From Devosia sp. Root413D1 (GTDB lineage: Bacteria; Pseudomonadota; Alphaproteobacteria; Rhizobiales; Devosiaceae), in assembly GCF_001425235.1 (NCBI RefSeq), contig NZ_LMEA01000001.1, forward strand, positions 533,855 through 597,854: DNA of 64,000 bases, written 5' to 3'. This document shows positions 25,639 through 35,282 of this stretch, in pieces (position 1 is the first letter of the stretch; every line of letters begins with the position of its first letter). The translations under genes were made by a program, and so were the position numbers. A model generated the notes under the pieces. The model had not been told where the DNA came from. It searched no databases and saw only the letters and a list, made by a program, of their open reading frames with translations.

Positions 25639-25787
25639 TCAAATCCTCCGTTATCTCCTCGTGCCCTCGTTCGCCGGGTTGGTCGCAGTCACTGTCTGCT
25701 GGAGGCGCACCGCCGCACCTTTCCCTGCTCCACCCCGCGCTTCTTAACGAGCGCATACCTGTCTGACTTAACCCACAAACTGTCTGT

Positions 25788-25801
25788 GTGCAAGGTTGCA
25801 C
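25788..25801. promoter_or_regulatory. LacI-type operator GTGCAAGGTTGCAC, copy 1
   Basis: A 14-bp palindrome between the GH78 gene and the binding-protein gene; a further half-site TTGCAC follows at 25810-25815. The identical 14-mer occurs at 28221-28234 before GH78. Two identical sites flanking one locus with a LacI gene point to that regulator. Confidence 0.7.
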
Positions 25802-25825
25802 ATTCAACGTTGCACGTGCGCAATC

Positions 25826-28189
25826 TCAGGGCATGTTCGCCGCAAGCGGGGAGTCATGAACCAATTGCTTGGCCGGTGTAGCGTATTTGAACACGGCGAC
25901 GTGCCGACCCGGCCCGACGATCGGGTGAGCGCCAACCATGATCGGCGCCCCGTCGAGCTCGGCGTCCCGATAGTCCGGAGAGAGGCGCAGCGTGCCCCGC
26001 GCTCCTGCGGGCACGACGAACTCGTAGCGAACCTTGTCACCCGTCAGCGTCCAGGACGCCGAAATCCGGCCCCGTATCGAGTCGTAGTGGGCCGCGACCG
26101 GGGACAATCCATCCACGACAGTTGGCGAGAAGATGACGCTTTCAAAGCCCGGCGCATGCTCGTCAGGCCGGAAGCCTGCGACGCCTTCCAACAGCCACTC
26201 GCACACGGCCCCAAACGCGTAGTGGTTGAACGAGTTCATCTGCGGATTGTAGATCGTGCCGTCGGCTTGGATGGCATCCCAGCGCTCCCACACGGTCGTT
26301 GCCCCCATCCGCACCTGATAGAGCCAGCCGGGGACATCCTCCTGCAGGAACACCTCACCGGCCAGGGCCCCCTCACCGACCTTTACCAAGGCCGGAAGCA
26401 AAGCCGGTGTCCCGATGAAGCCGGTTCCGAGCCTGCCTCCCGTCCGCATGATGGCGCTCCTGAAGTATCTCGTCGCCGCGGCCAGCTTGTCGCTCGGGAC
26501 CAGGCCATGGAGCAGCGCCAGCGCGTAGGACGTCTGGTCGTCGTAGGCGAGTCGGCCGGAGGGGGTGACAAACTCGTTGCGGAAAGCAGTCTCGACTTCC
26601 GAACGCAGCTTCGACAGCCGCCGGGCGATCTCTGGTTCTCCGACGAGCTCGGCGGCTCGGACTGCGATTCCGAGGCTGATAAAGAGGTAGAGCGTTGCGG
26701 CCGCATCGTCGCCAATCGTCGGCAGCGGCTTGGAACTAGGGCCTTTGGGCTGAAGCCAGTCGCCAAGGCAGAAGCCGCGCGCTCCAGGCGTCGCAGGCGG
26801 ACGCACGATCCCGTCCTTGGTCAACGACCAGACGAAATCGATCCACTTGAGCATCGCCGGCAGCGCTTCGGCCAGGATGTCTTTGTCGCCATATTGCAGG
26901 TAGAGCCGCCACGGAATGACAGTGATAGCGTCGCCCCACCCGGTCGAGCCGTACTGCATGCGCTTGCCCGGCTTCACGCGCACAATATGCGGGGACGTAT
27001 GCGAGATGGCCCCGTCCGGCGCCTGGTCGACCATCAGCTCGCGGACATACTTGACCAGGAAGTCGTGGCTGTCCGCGAGATAGCAGGCGGTGCCGGCGAA
27101 CACCTGTGCGTCGCCACTGAAGCCAAGCCGCTCGTCGCGCTGCGGGCAGTCGGTCGGCACATCGATGAAATTCGAGCGGTGCGACCAGATAGCGTTCTCA
27201 AAAAAGCGGTTCACCAGCTGGTTGCCGCTCGAGAACGAGGCAGTCGCCTCGGGGACGGACGAGATCGGCACGGACTGGATGCGCCTGACACGCGCGCTCC
27301 CGCTGATGGTGACGCGGGCGTAGCGGAAGCCCTGATAGGTGAAGTGCGGGCTATAGTCTGCGAGCCCCCGCTCGTCGAGGTGCAGCCTGATGATTGCTTC
27401 GGCGCTGCGGTAGTTGCCGTTGTAGAACTGCCCGTGCTTGTCGAGCACTTCGGCGTGCTCGATGAGAACCTGCGACGGCCCCTCGGCCGCGAGGCTGAGC
27501 CGAACGTATCCTGCGGTGTTCTGTCCGAAATCGTAAAGGGTGCGGCCCTCGCTGTCTTGCCACTGCTTCACCGGATCGAGCGGCCGAAGCTCGCGCACCG
27601 GATCGCATTCATGGGCAATGAGCTTGCGAGGATCGAAATCGACAACCTCGACGCCCTCTTGCGTTTCCGGGGCCAGGGTCGCGTCGAAGATCTCGCCGAA
27701 ATAGATCTGCGACTTGCGGACGGGTGTTTCGCCGCTCCCCCACTGCTCATCGGTGCACACCACGATATCGGCCAGATCTGCCCCGCCTCTGATCTCGGCG
27801 ATTGCGGAAACCCTGGTGCCCCAGATGTTCTTCCGCCGCTCCTCGATCCACATCAGCGGCGATCGGTACCAACCATCGCCGATCCAAATCGTAATGGTAT
27901 TGGCGCCCTGCTTGAGCAGGCCGGCCACGTCGTAGACCTGATAGGAGAGCCTTGCGTCATAGTTCGTCCAGCCGGGCGTCAGTACGTCCTCGCCGACCCG
28001 CCGGCCGTTGATGAATGCCCAATAGAGCCCGAGGGCCGATATCCGGAGTACCTCGTTCCCGTTGAGCCGGGCGACATGGAACTCTCGGGTGATCTGGCTG
28101 GCCGGGGCGCCTTCGCCACCATCGGCCAGGGGGCGGATCATCTTGGCTGCCCAACCGATGGCCTCAACGCCTTTAGCCCCTTTGATCAA
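25826..28189 (-). CDS. Alpha-L-rhamnosidase (GH78)
   Basis: 787-residue GH78 enzyme releasing terminal alpha-L-rhamnose. Beta-sandwich domains precede the (alpha/alpha)6 barrel. The family signature CPQRDERLGFSGD falls at residues 348-360 (Glu353 probable acid), and TTVWERWDAI carries a second conserved Glu; GDWLQP is also typical. A TTG start at 28189 follows a good GGGAGG box, whereas the frame upstream is uncharacteristic. No signal peptide is present, so it acts on imported substrate in the cytoplasm. Confidence 0.92.
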   Translation of the reverse strand: MIKGAKGVEAIGWAAKMIRPLADGGEGAPASQITREFHVARLNGNEVLRISALGLYWAFINGRRVGEDVLTPGWTNYDARLSYQVYDVAGLLKQGANTITIWIGDGWYRSPLMWIEERRKNIWGTRVSAIAEIRGGADLADIVVCTDEQWGSGETPVRKSQIYFGEIFDATLAPETQEGVEVVDFDPRKLIAHECDPVRELRPLDPVKQWQDSEGRTLYDFGQNTAGYVRLSLAAEGPSQVLIEHAEVLDKHGQFYNGNYRSAEAIIRLHLDERGLADYSPHFTYQGFRYARVTISGSARVRRIQSVPISSVPEATASFSSGNQLVNRFFENAIWSHRSNFIDVPTDCPQRDERLGFSGDAQVFAGTACYLADSHDFLVKYVRELMVDQAPDGAISHTSPHIVRVKPGKRMQYGSTGWGDAITVIPWRLYLQYGDKDILAEALPAMLKWIDFVWSLTKDGIVRPPATPGARGFCLGDWLQPKGPSSKPLPTIGDDAAATLYLFISLGIAVRAAELVGEPEIARRLSKLRSEVETAFRNEFVTPSGRLAYDDQTSYALALLHGLVPSDKLAAATRYFRSAIMRTGGRLGTGFIGTPALLPALVKVGEGALAGEVFLQEDVPGWLYQVRMGATTVWERWDAIQADGTIYNPQMNSFNHYAFGAVCEWLLEGVAGFRPDEHAPGFESVIFSPTVVDGLSPVAAHYDSIRGRISASWTLTGDKVRYEFVVPAGARGTLRLSPDYRDAELDGAPIMVGAHPIVGPGRHVAVFKYATPAKQLVHDSPLAANMP

Positions 28190-28220
28190 TTCCGACCTCC
28201 CAACGCTCAAATGAAAAAAC

Positions 28221-28234
28221 GTGCAAGGTTGCAC
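28221..28234. promoter_or_regulatory. LacI-type operator GTGCAAGGTTGCAC, copy 2
   Basis: Identical to the site at 25788-25801; 32 bp upstream of the GH78 start and in the divergent gap to the LacI regulator at 28394, so it could control both directions. Confidence 0.7.
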
Positions 28235-28393
28235 ACCGAGGTCGTGTAACGTCGTTCGAACGACAATACAACGGGCTGTTTCTACGGAAGGGAGTGGACT
28301 TGCGGGTGAAGGATAAGGCGGCATCGGCAGCGGAACCTCGCCGTTTGCCGAGAATCCAACAGTTCTGCTATCGACAGCTGAAGGGAGCGTGAC

Positions 28394-29422
28394 ATGAACA
28401 AAATCGAGCGAAATCGGCCTGGCCAAACCAACGGAAAGCCGAAGCGCGTCACTATCCTGCAGGTAGCCGCAGATGCCGGCGTTTCGTTCGCAGCCGTCTC
28501 GAAGGTGTTGCGCAACGCCTATGGGGTGAGCGAGTCACTTCGCGAGCGGGTGAACGCGTCGATAAAGAAGCTCGGCTACACCCCCAACACCGCCGCCCGC
28601 GGGTTGCGCGGACGCTCATTCGTCGTCGGCGTGGTCTTTCCCGATATGCGCAATCCCTTCCTCGCCGACATCTTTGCCGGCATCAGTGCGGGATTCGAGC
28701 GCACCCCCTACCAGGCGGTGCAAGGCATCGCCTCCCAATCAAACGAGCGCGACCTCACCCAGGCGATGATCGACATGCAGATGGATGGGCTCATACTCGT
28801 TTCGAGCAGCCTGTCCCCCGAACAGCTCACCGATCTCGGCAGCCGTATTCCAGCTGTCGCCATCGGCAATCGGCCTCTCGTCGAGACCACCTTCGACACC
28901 GTAAACAACAATGACGAGCAAAGCGGACGATTGGTCGTGCAGCATCTGGCAAAGCAGGGCGCCGAGCGCATCGCCATGCTGAGCCTTGAACATCCCACAG
29001 CGATGCGGATGCGTGAAAGTGGCTACCGGCACGAGATGGAGGCTCAGGGGCTCTCCGCCTACATCAATATCGCCCGCACCGAACAGACCCCAAGAGGGAT
29101 ATATGGCGGCATGGAGAAGCTGCTCGAGAGCCGGCCACAGGCCCTCTTCTGCTGGTGCGATGCCGTGGCCTTCGAATCGATCAGCCACGCGCGGTCAAAT
29201 GGGCTTCGCGTTCCGGAGGACCTGGCCATCGTCGGCCACGACAACACCGTCTACTGCGCACTCGATCAAAACAGCCTGACGAGTGTCGATCAGTCGGGCG
29301 AGCAGATCGGCACGCATGCTGCGAGGTTGCTCGTCGAAAGGTTCGAGGGGCGGATCGAAACCGAACAGATTCTACTGCAGCCTCGGTTGGTTGTACGTCG
29401 CAGCAGCACCCTTGACGGATGA
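28394..29422 (+). CDS. LacI-family regulator of the rhamnoside locus
   Basis: 342 residues: a helix-turn-helix at about 20-45 (VTILQVAADAGVSFAAVSKVLRNAYGVS), a hinge, then the effector domain (SFVVGVVFPDMRNPFLADIFAGI; NGLRVPEDLAIVGHDNT). It is divergent from GH78 with a GTGCAAGGTTGCAC palindrome between them. It probably represses the importer and GH78 in the absence of inducer. Confidence 0.88.
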   Translation: MNKIERNRPGQTNGKPKRVTILQVAADAGVSFAAVSKVLRNAYGVSESLRERVNASIKKLGYTPNTAARGLRGRSFVVGVVFPDMRNPFLADIFAGISAGFERTPYQAVQGIASQSNERDLTQAMIDMQMDGLILVSSSLSPEQLTDLGSRIPAVAIGNRPLVETTFDTVNNNDEQSGRLVVQHLAKQGAERIAMLSLEHPTAMRMRESGYRHEMEAQGLSAYINIARTEQTPRGIYGGMEKLLESRPQALFCWCDAVAFESISHARSNGLRVPEDLAIVGHDNTVYCALDQNSLTSVDQSGEQIGTHAARLLVERFEGRIETEQILLQPRLVVRRSSTLDG

Positions 29423-29606
29423 ACGGGCACATTGGCTCAAACCGACGTAACTCGCGGCTCCTTGGCTGGACGAGGAGGTCCGCTCTGGGCCAAATTGCAA
29501 CTGACGCAACCTCAGCAGGTTATGTGAATGCCGCCATCGGCGCTTTGCAGAAGACCGGGGGAGGCACGGGTTCGAGAAGGCCAGACGCGGTCAGCCGATG
29601 CTGTGC

Positions 29607-30665
29607 TCAACCACCAGTGCCTGCCGCGTCAGCGATCTGCATCTCTCTGGCCTGGGCACTGGATCGCCGCGCCACCACCGGGCATTTGAGGACCCGCCGC
29701 TCCGTTTCGCTGCCCTTGCCGTGCACCAGCTGGTCCAGCATGTCGGCGCCCTGCCAGCCCAGGTCGTAATAGGGTAGGGCCACCGTGGTCAGCTCGGGTT
29801 TGAGGCCGAGCGACACTGTGCGGAAATCGTCGAAGCCGACAATGGTGATGTCATCGGGCACGCGCAGGCCGAGGGATAGCGCGGCCAGGTAGGCCTGCAG
29901 CGCCATCTCATCATTGCCGCAGACCAGCGCCGTCGGGCGATCGGGCATCGACAGGATATCGAGGGTCTCCCGATAGACGTAGTTGGTCTCGCGGCCGACC
30001 GGCCCCTCCATGCCCAGCCGGATGACCAGGTCGCTTTCAGCGATGCCAGCTGCCTGTGCCGCAGCAAGGAAGGCATCGAGTCGCTGATTGGCGCCCAGCA
30101 GCAGGGGGTTCAGCCGGATGTAGCCGATGCGGCGATGTCCAAGCGCGATCAGGTGCTCCGTAAGGGCATAGGATCCACCGAAATCATCCGGCTCGATCGA
30201 CGGATAGACATAGCCGTCTTCGGGATGCGAGTTGACCAGCACCGTCGGGATCGAGACCTCGCCTGCCGCCGGCACCACCACCCGGTGGTACATCGCGACA
30301 TAGAGCACGCCGTCGATGCGGTGCGCCTTGAAGGTGCGCCAGACATTGGCCTCCCGCGTCGGGTCGCCATCGGTGTTGGCCAGCAGCACGGTGCGGCCAT
30401 TGGCGCCGGCCCAATCCTGAACGCCCCGGACGATATCGCCCGAGTACGGCGTCGTCGAAATGAAGTCGGTGATGATGCCGATGATGTTGGTGCGGTTCGA
30501 GCGGATGCTGCGCGCCGCGAGGTTCGGGATGTAGCCGAGATCGGCAATCGCCAGCTGTACCTTTTCGATTGTGTCAGCGGTGACGTTGGGCTCGCCGTTG
30601 ACCACGCGGGACACGGTTTTGTCCGAGACGCCGGCGACCCGAGCGACATCCTTGATGCTGACCAT
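29607..30665 (-). CDS. LacI-family regulator of the GH91/GH32 operon
   Basis: 352 residues starting MVSIKDVARVAGVSDKTVSRVVNGEPNV, a standard LacI helix-turn-helix, followed by a binding-protein-like effector domain (GYIRLNPLLLGANQRLDAFLAA; VPDDITIVGFDDF). It is divergent from the transporter-GH91-GH32 operon across 172 bp that holds three GTCGAC-centred palindromes. It is the obvious local repressor. Confidence 0.88.
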   Translation of the reverse strand: MVSIKDVARVAGVSDKTVSRVVNGEPNVTADTIEKVQLAIADLGYIPNLAARSIRSNRTNIIGIITDFISTTPYSGDIVRGVQDWAGANGRTVLLANTDGDPTREANVWRTFKAHRIDGVLYVAMYHRVVVPAAGEVSIPTVLVNSHPEDGYVYPSIEPDDFGGSYALTEHLIALGHRRIGYIRLNPLLLGANQRLDAFLAAAQAAGIAESDLVIRLGMEGPVGRETNYVYRETLDILSMPDRPTALVCGNDEMALQAYLAALSLGLRVPDDITIVGFDDFRTVSLGLKPELTTVALPYYDLGWQGADMLDQLVHGKGSETERRVLKCPVVARRSSAQAREMQIADAAGTGG

Positions 30666-30723
30666 TCGTTCTCCCCCACAAGCGCCGGCAACTCTAGCGG
30701 CGCGGCAAGTGAGCCGCAACCGA

Positions 30724-30779
30724 CAACGTCGACATTCGCGATGTCGACGATGTCATTTCAATTGACGACGTCGACATTG
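30724..30779. promoter_or_regulatory. Three GTCGAC-centred palindromes (LacI-type operators)
   Basis: GTCGAC occurs at 30728, 30743 and 30770 in the divergent gap, with flanks such as AACGTCGACATT and GACGACGTCGACATTG. LacI-family sites usually have a central CG, as here. The first two are 15 bp apart, the third 27 bp further. Confidence 0.65.
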
Positions 30780-30837
30780 CTGCCTATGGTCCGGCTGCTC
30801 CGGGTCGTTCTCCGTGAGCCGAAATTGAGGAGGGGAC

Positions 30838-32079
30838 ATGAACAAGACGCTATTTGGCGCGGTGGCCGCGCTTTGCCTCGCAACGTCCGCGGCGCAGGCC
30901 GAAGCCATCACCGTACTGGTTGAAGGTGGTGGCCATTCGCTGCAGCAGGCCGCTGCCGATGCCTTCACCAAGGAGACCGGCATTGAGGTCAACTTCGTCG
31001 AGGTGCCCTATCAGGGCGTGTTCGACAAGCTGACCGCCGAGATCGCTTCGGGGACCTCGAACTACGATGTCGCGACCATCGACGTGGTCTGGAACGCCGC
31101 CTTCGCCTCGCATGTCGAGGATCTGAGCGACCTGTTTACCGATGCCGTGAAGGCCGACATTCCGCCGGCCCTTCTCGCCGACGCCACTGTCGGCGGCAAG
31201 CTGATCGCCATGCCCGCCTGGGCCAACGCCGAGATCGTCTTCTATAGGAAGGACCTGTGGGAAGACCCAGCCAACCAGGCGGCGTTCAAAGCGCAATATG
31301 GCTATGACCTCGCCCCGCCGGCCGACTGGCAGCAGTGGCGCGACATGGCCAAGTTCTTCACCAAGGATGGCATGTTCGGCACCGACGTGATCGGCGCGAC
31401 CTCCGAAGAATGGATGGCCGAGGTGCTGCAGGCCGGCTCGCCCGGGGTGATCCTCGATGACGCAGGTCAGGTCATCCTCGACAACCAGGCCCATATCGAC
31501 GCGCTGGTGAACTACCGGGCGCCGCTCTGCGAAGATAAATCAGCGCCCGACAATGCGCTCGAAATCAACTGGGGCGAGGCCCAGAACCTGTTCTACCAGG
31601 GCCAGACCGCCATGATGAAGTTCTGGGCCCACGCCTACAAGATGACGCCGGAAGACAGCAAGATCGCCGGCAAGGTCGGCGTCGCGCCGATGATCGGCGG
31701 CCCGGCCGGCATCGCCGGTATCCCCGGCCCTTGGTACAACGTCATTCCATCGACGTCTGAGCATAAGGACGCAGCGCGGCAGTTCATCGCTTTTGCCATT
31801 GCCCACAACGGGCTGGGCATCGAGGCGCCGCTCGGGCTCGCTGCCACCAACTCGGCCTATGCCAGCTACACCGACAAGCCCGGCTACGAGCATTTCGGGC
31901 CGCTGCTGGCGACGCTGTCGGCGCCGGCAACCAAGGGCCGGCCGATCAATGAACACTACCAGGAACTGGTCGATGAAGCCGTGATGCCCGCCTTCCAGGG
32001 CGCCCTCGAATGCCAGGACAACGTCGCGGAACTGCTGCACGATGCGGCGGCCACCGCCCGAGATATCCTCGGCCAATAA
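30838..32079 (+). CDS. Sugar ABC transporter substrate-binding protein (fructan/DFA locus)
   Basis: 413-residue periplasmic binding protein with a signal peptide (ending SAAQAEA). Segments such as FTKETGIEVNFVEVPYQGVFDKLTAEIASG and AEIVFYRKDLWED mark it as CUT1. An AGGAGGGG box precedes the ATG. It starts the operon SBP-permease-permease-GH91-GH32, so its ligand is probably a difructose anhydride or short fructo-oligosaccharide (inference). Confidence 0.92.
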   Translation: MNKTLFGAVAALCLATSAAQAEAITVLVEGGGHSLQQAAADAFTKETGIEVNFVEVPYQGVFDKLTAEIASGTSNYDVATIDVVWNAAFASHVEDLSDLFTDAVKADIPPALLADATVGGKLIAMPAWANAEIVFYRKDLWEDPANQAAFKAQYGYDLAPPADWQQWRDMAKFFTKDGMFGTDVIGATSEEWMAEVLQAGSPGVILDDAGQVILDNQAHIDALVNYRAPLCEDKSAPDNALEINWGEAQNLFYQGQTAMMKFWAHAYKMTPEDSKIAGKVGVAPMIGGPAGIAGIPGPWYNVIPSTSEHKDAARQFIAFAIAHNGLGIEAPLGLAATNSAYASYTDKPGYEHFGPLLATLSAPATKGRPINEHYQELVDEAVMPAFQGALECQDNVAELLHDAAATARDILGQ

Positions 32080-32148
32080 GCATCCAGGAACTCTCGGGGC
32101 CGGGGCGGCGATCTGCCTCGGTCCCAACTGATCAACGGGGGAGGGAGC

Positions 32149-33027
32149 ATGACCGAACGCAGGTTCGTGCTGCTTATGCTGATGCCGGCCATGCTGTTCC
32201 TGGGGCTCCTTGTGGTCTACCCGGTGGCGCTGCTGGTCTACAATTCGTTCTTCGACGTCAAACTGATCGATCCGGCGAGCCGCGTCTTTGTGGGGCTGGC
32301 GAACTATATCGAGGCCCTGACGTCGAGACGGATCCTCGAGTCCGCCGTCAGGACCCTCAAATACTCCGTCTTCGCGCTGTTCTTCGAGCTGCTGTTCGGT
32401 CTCGGCGCGGCGCTGCTGTTTGCGGCGATCGCCCGGCATTCGCATTGGCACCGCACCATTTTCGCCCTGCCGCTGATGATCTCGCCGATCGTCGCCGGCC
32501 TGCTGTGGCGATTTCTCCTCGTCGGCAATATCGGCATCCTCAATTACGGGCTCGCCGCACTCGGCATCATTCCTGACCCGGGCGCCATCAAGTGGCTGTC
32601 CGACACCGACATCGTGATCTACTCGGTGGCGGCCGCCGATATCTGGCTGACCACCTCGTTCGTTGCGCTGGTCAGCTATGCCGGCCTGATGAACATCCCG
32701 CGCGATGTGCTCGAGGCGGCGCGGATCGACGGCACCAATGCCATCAACCGGTTCTGGTACATCACCCTGCCGATGCTGCGCCCGGTGCTGGCGGTGGTTG
32801 TGGTGGTCCGTGGCATCGATGCCCTCAAGACCTTCGATCTGATCTGGATCCAGACCCAGGGCGGGCCGCGCCAGCAGAGCGAAGTGCTGTCGATGAACAT
32901 CTACCAGCGCATGGTGCGCTATGGCGATCTCGGCCAGGCCTCGGCCACCGCAACGCTGTTTCTGCTGGTGATGATCGGTATCGCCGGCCTCGCCTACTGG
33001 AAGATCTGGAGAGCCGACCGTGGCTGA
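32149..33027 (+). CDS. CUT1 permease (MalF-like)
   Basis: 292-residue inner-membrane permease with six helices and the EAA loop IPRDVLEAARIDGTNAINRFWYITLPML. A GGGGGAGGGAG box precedes the ATG. Overlaps the next permease by 8 nt. Confidence 0.92.
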   Translation: MTERRFVLLMLMPAMLFLGLLVVYPVALLVYNSFFDVKLIDPASRVFVGLANYIEALTSRRILESAVRTLKYSVFALFFELLFGLGAALLFAAIARHSHWHRTIFALPLMISPIVAGLLWRFLLVGNIGILNYGLAALGIIPDPGAIKWLSDTDIVIYSVAAADIWLTTSFVALVSYAGLMNIPRDVLEAARIDGTNAINRFWYITLPMLRPVLAVVVVVRGIDALKTFDLIWIQTQGGPRQQSEVLSMNIYQRMVRYGDLGQASATATLFLLVMIGIAGLAYWKIWRADRG

Positions 33028-33856
33028 TCGCGCCCCCATCGATCTCACGAAGCTCATCATCCATGCGGTGGCGCTGCTGCTGGTGCTGTCCTATGCGCTG
33101 CCCTACCTCTACCTCGTCTCGACGGCGCTGAAGCCGGCGGTCGACGTCCAGCAGATCCCGCCATCCTTCCTCCCGCAGCGGCTGTCCCTCGAGAATTTCA
33201 CCAGCGTCATCGGGACCGTCGGGCTGCCGGAAGCGTTCCTGAACTCCGCCATCGTCGCGGTGCTGACGACGCTGCTGTCGTTGCTCATCGCGGTTCCCGC
33301 CGCCTATGTCTCGGCGCTCTACCGCCGGCGGCTCACCATGCTCTTCATGCTGTTTGCGCTGATCACCCGCATGGTGCCGGCGGTGTCGCTGGGGGTGCCG
33401 CTGTTCCAGATCATGAAGACGCTGGGCTTGCTGGACACCACCATCGGTCTCGTCCTCGCTCACACCTCCACCGCTGTTCCCCTTGCCATGCTGCTGATGG
33501 CGGCCTTCTTCGAAGGCGTGCCGAAGGAGCTGGAGGAAGCGGCCCGGGTGGATGGCTGCACCCGTTTTGGCGCCTTCTGGCACATCGTCCTGCCGGTGAT
33601 GCCGAGCGGCCTCGCCATCACCGCGCTGTTCAGCTTCATCGCCAGCTGGAACGAGTTTCTCTACGCCCTGCTGCTCACCTCCGAGAGCAGCAAGACGGCG
33701 CCGATCGTCATCGCGGAGTTCAACTCCGTCTATGGCCTCGCCTGGGGGCCGATGACCGCCGCCGCCGTCCTCTATTCCCTCCCCGTCATCCTCGTCACCC
33801 TCGTCCTGCAAAAGCAGATTGTCGGCGGGCTGACCTTCGGCGCCGTGAAAGGCTAG
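33020..33856 (+). CDS. CUT1 permease (MalG-like)
   Basis: 278-residue permease: EAA loop VPKELEEAARVDGCTRFGAFWHIVLPVM and C-terminus KQIVGGLTFGAVKG. Ends 4 bp before the GH91 gene. No ATPase gene follows, so the importer must borrow one. Confidence 0.92.
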   Translation: MADRAPIDLTKLIIHAVALLLVLSYALPYLYLVSTALKPAVDVQQIPPSFLPQRLSLENFTSVIGTVGLPEAFLNSAIVAVLTTLLSLLIAVPAAYVSALYRRRLTMLFMLFALITRMVPAVSLGVPLFQIMKTLGLLDTTIGLVLAHTSTAVPLAMLLMAAFFEGVPKELEEAARVDGCTRFGAFWHIVLPVMPSGLAITALFSFIASWNEFLYALLLTSESSKTAPIVIAEFNSVYGLAWGPMTAAAVLYSLPVILVTLVLQKQIVGGLTFGAVKG

Positions 33857-33860
33857 TCCC

Positions 33861-35282
33861 ATGGCAAGTATCGAACTCGACAAAATCAGCCAGGGCCAGG
33901 GCAGGCCCAGCGCCAATGTCTACAACGTGACCGAGTGGCCAGCCGGCAATCCGCACGACGATATCGGAGCGGTGATCAACAGCATCATCGCCGATATCAA
34001 GCGGCGGCAAGCGGCGCCCGATGTCAACGACGGTGGCAAGCCCGGTGCCGTGATCTACATCCCGCCCGGCGACTTCCGGCTGCGCACGCAAGTCCGCATC
34101 GACATCAGCTTTCTGCGCATCGTCGGATCGGGGCATGGCTTCACCTCGTCGAGCATCCGTTTCAACACGCCTAGGCCTGAGCTCGAGCAGTGGCACGAAG
34201 TCTGGCCGGGGGGTAGCCGCGTCCTCGTCGATCTCGTCGGGCCAGCCGGCGACGGAGCTGCCGGTGCGGCATTCCTGGTGCAGCGCGCCGGCAATCCTCG
34301 CATCAGTTCGGTCGAGTTCGCCGACTTCTGCATCGATGGCCTGCATTTCACCGATGCCTCGAACGGCGACGCGGAGAATTCCTACCGCAACGGCAAGACC
34401 GGCATTCACATCGCCAGCGCCAATGACTCGTTTCGCATCACCGGCATGGGGCTGGTCTACCTGGAGCATGGCGTCGTCTCCCATCAAGCTGACGCCTCGA
34501 CCATCGACAACAACTTCATCGCCGAATGCGGCAACTGCATCGAGCTACGCGGCATGGGGCAGGCCTCGAAAATCTCCAACAACCTGATCGGCGCCGGCTA
34601 TGCCGGGCACTCGATCTATGCCGAGAATTTCGGTGGCCTGCTGGTCTCCGGCAACAACGTTTTCCCGCGCGGGCGGAGCAGCATCGAATTCTCGGGCGTG
34701 GTCAGATCGTCCATTACCGGCAACCGGCTGCATTCGTTCTATCCGGGAATGCTGGTCTTCTCCGGCAATTGCTCGGAGAACCTCGTCGCCTCCAATCACT
34801 TCCTGCGCGACCACGAGCCTTGGGCCCCGATGACCAGGTACGATAATGGGCTGGATGATCAGTTCGGCCTGCTGCATCTGAGCGGCGACAACAATTCGGT
34901 CATCGCCAACCATATCTCGGCCTCGATCGACACCCGGTTCCTGAAGCCCGCCAACGAGAAACCGGTGATTATCCGGATCGTCTCGGGCACCGGCAACTAT
35001 GTCGCCAACAACCACATCGTGGCGACGACCGAGCGGGCCACGGCCAACGACGCGCCCAACAGCGACTGCTTTGCGACGCAGGTCGAGGCCATTCTCTCAA
35101 CCAGGAACCTGACGGCCCTCGAGGTGGTCGCCGTGCAGGTCGAACCGGCCTCCACCGGGAACACCATCCTCGATTCCGGCAGCGACATTGAGGTGCTGAT
35201 CGATAAGTCGGTGAACGCCTTTCGCGGCACGCCCGTGCCCGGGCAGGCCCGAGCGCAAGACAGCTCTCGGATCGACAGTTGA
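33861..35282 (+). CDS. GH91 protein: inulin fructotransferase / difructose-anhydride hydrolase family
   Basis: 473-residue right-handed parallel beta-helix protein that I recognise as GH91. Family-like segments are DIGAVINSIIADIKRRQ, DVNDGGKPGAVIYIPPGDFRLRTQV (54-78), SYRNGKTGIHIASANDS, GLVYLEHGVV, FIAECGNCIELRGMGQ (219-234) and NGLDDQFGLLHLSGDNN. GH91 covers secreted inulin fructotransferases that make difructose anhydrides and intracellular enzymes that hydrolyse them. No signal peptide is present and a sugar importer and GH32 flank it, so hydrolysis of an imported anhydride to inulobiose is more likely. In the presumed active-site stretch, Asp216, Glu222 and Glu228 are present and residue 217 is Asn. 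Confidence 0.8.
   Translation: MASIELDKISQGQGRPSANVYNVTEWPAGNPHDDIGAVINSIIADIKRRQAAPDVNDGGKPGAVIYIPPGDFRLRTQVRIDISFLRIVGSGHGFTSSSIRFNTPRPELEQWHEVWPGGSRVLVDLVGPAGDGAAGAAFLVQRAGNPRISSVEFADFCIDGLHFTDASNGDAENSYRNGKTGIHIASANDSFRITGMGLVYLEHGVVSHQADASTIDNNFIAECGNCIELRGMGQASKISNNLIGAGYAGHSIYAENFGGLLVSGNNVFPRGRSSIEFSGVVRSSITGNRLHSFYPGMLVFSGNCSENLVASNHFLRDHEPWAPMTRYDNGLDDQFGLLHLSGDNNSVIANHISASIDTRFLKPANEKPVIIRIVSGTGNYVANNHIVATTERATANDAPNSDCFATQVEAILSTRNLTALEVVAVQVEPASTGNTILDSGSDIEVLIDKSVNAFRGTPVPGQARAQDSSRIDS

Noticed and set aside
25796-28249. 817-codon open frame on the plus strand
   Set aside because: Antisense to GH78, whose motifs are unmistakable; the plus frame reads as His/Arg/Asp-rich shadow protein.
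31540-33060. 506-codon minus-strand frame over the importer genes
   Set aside because: Gln/Arg/His-rich shadow of the binding-protein and permease genes on the plus strand.
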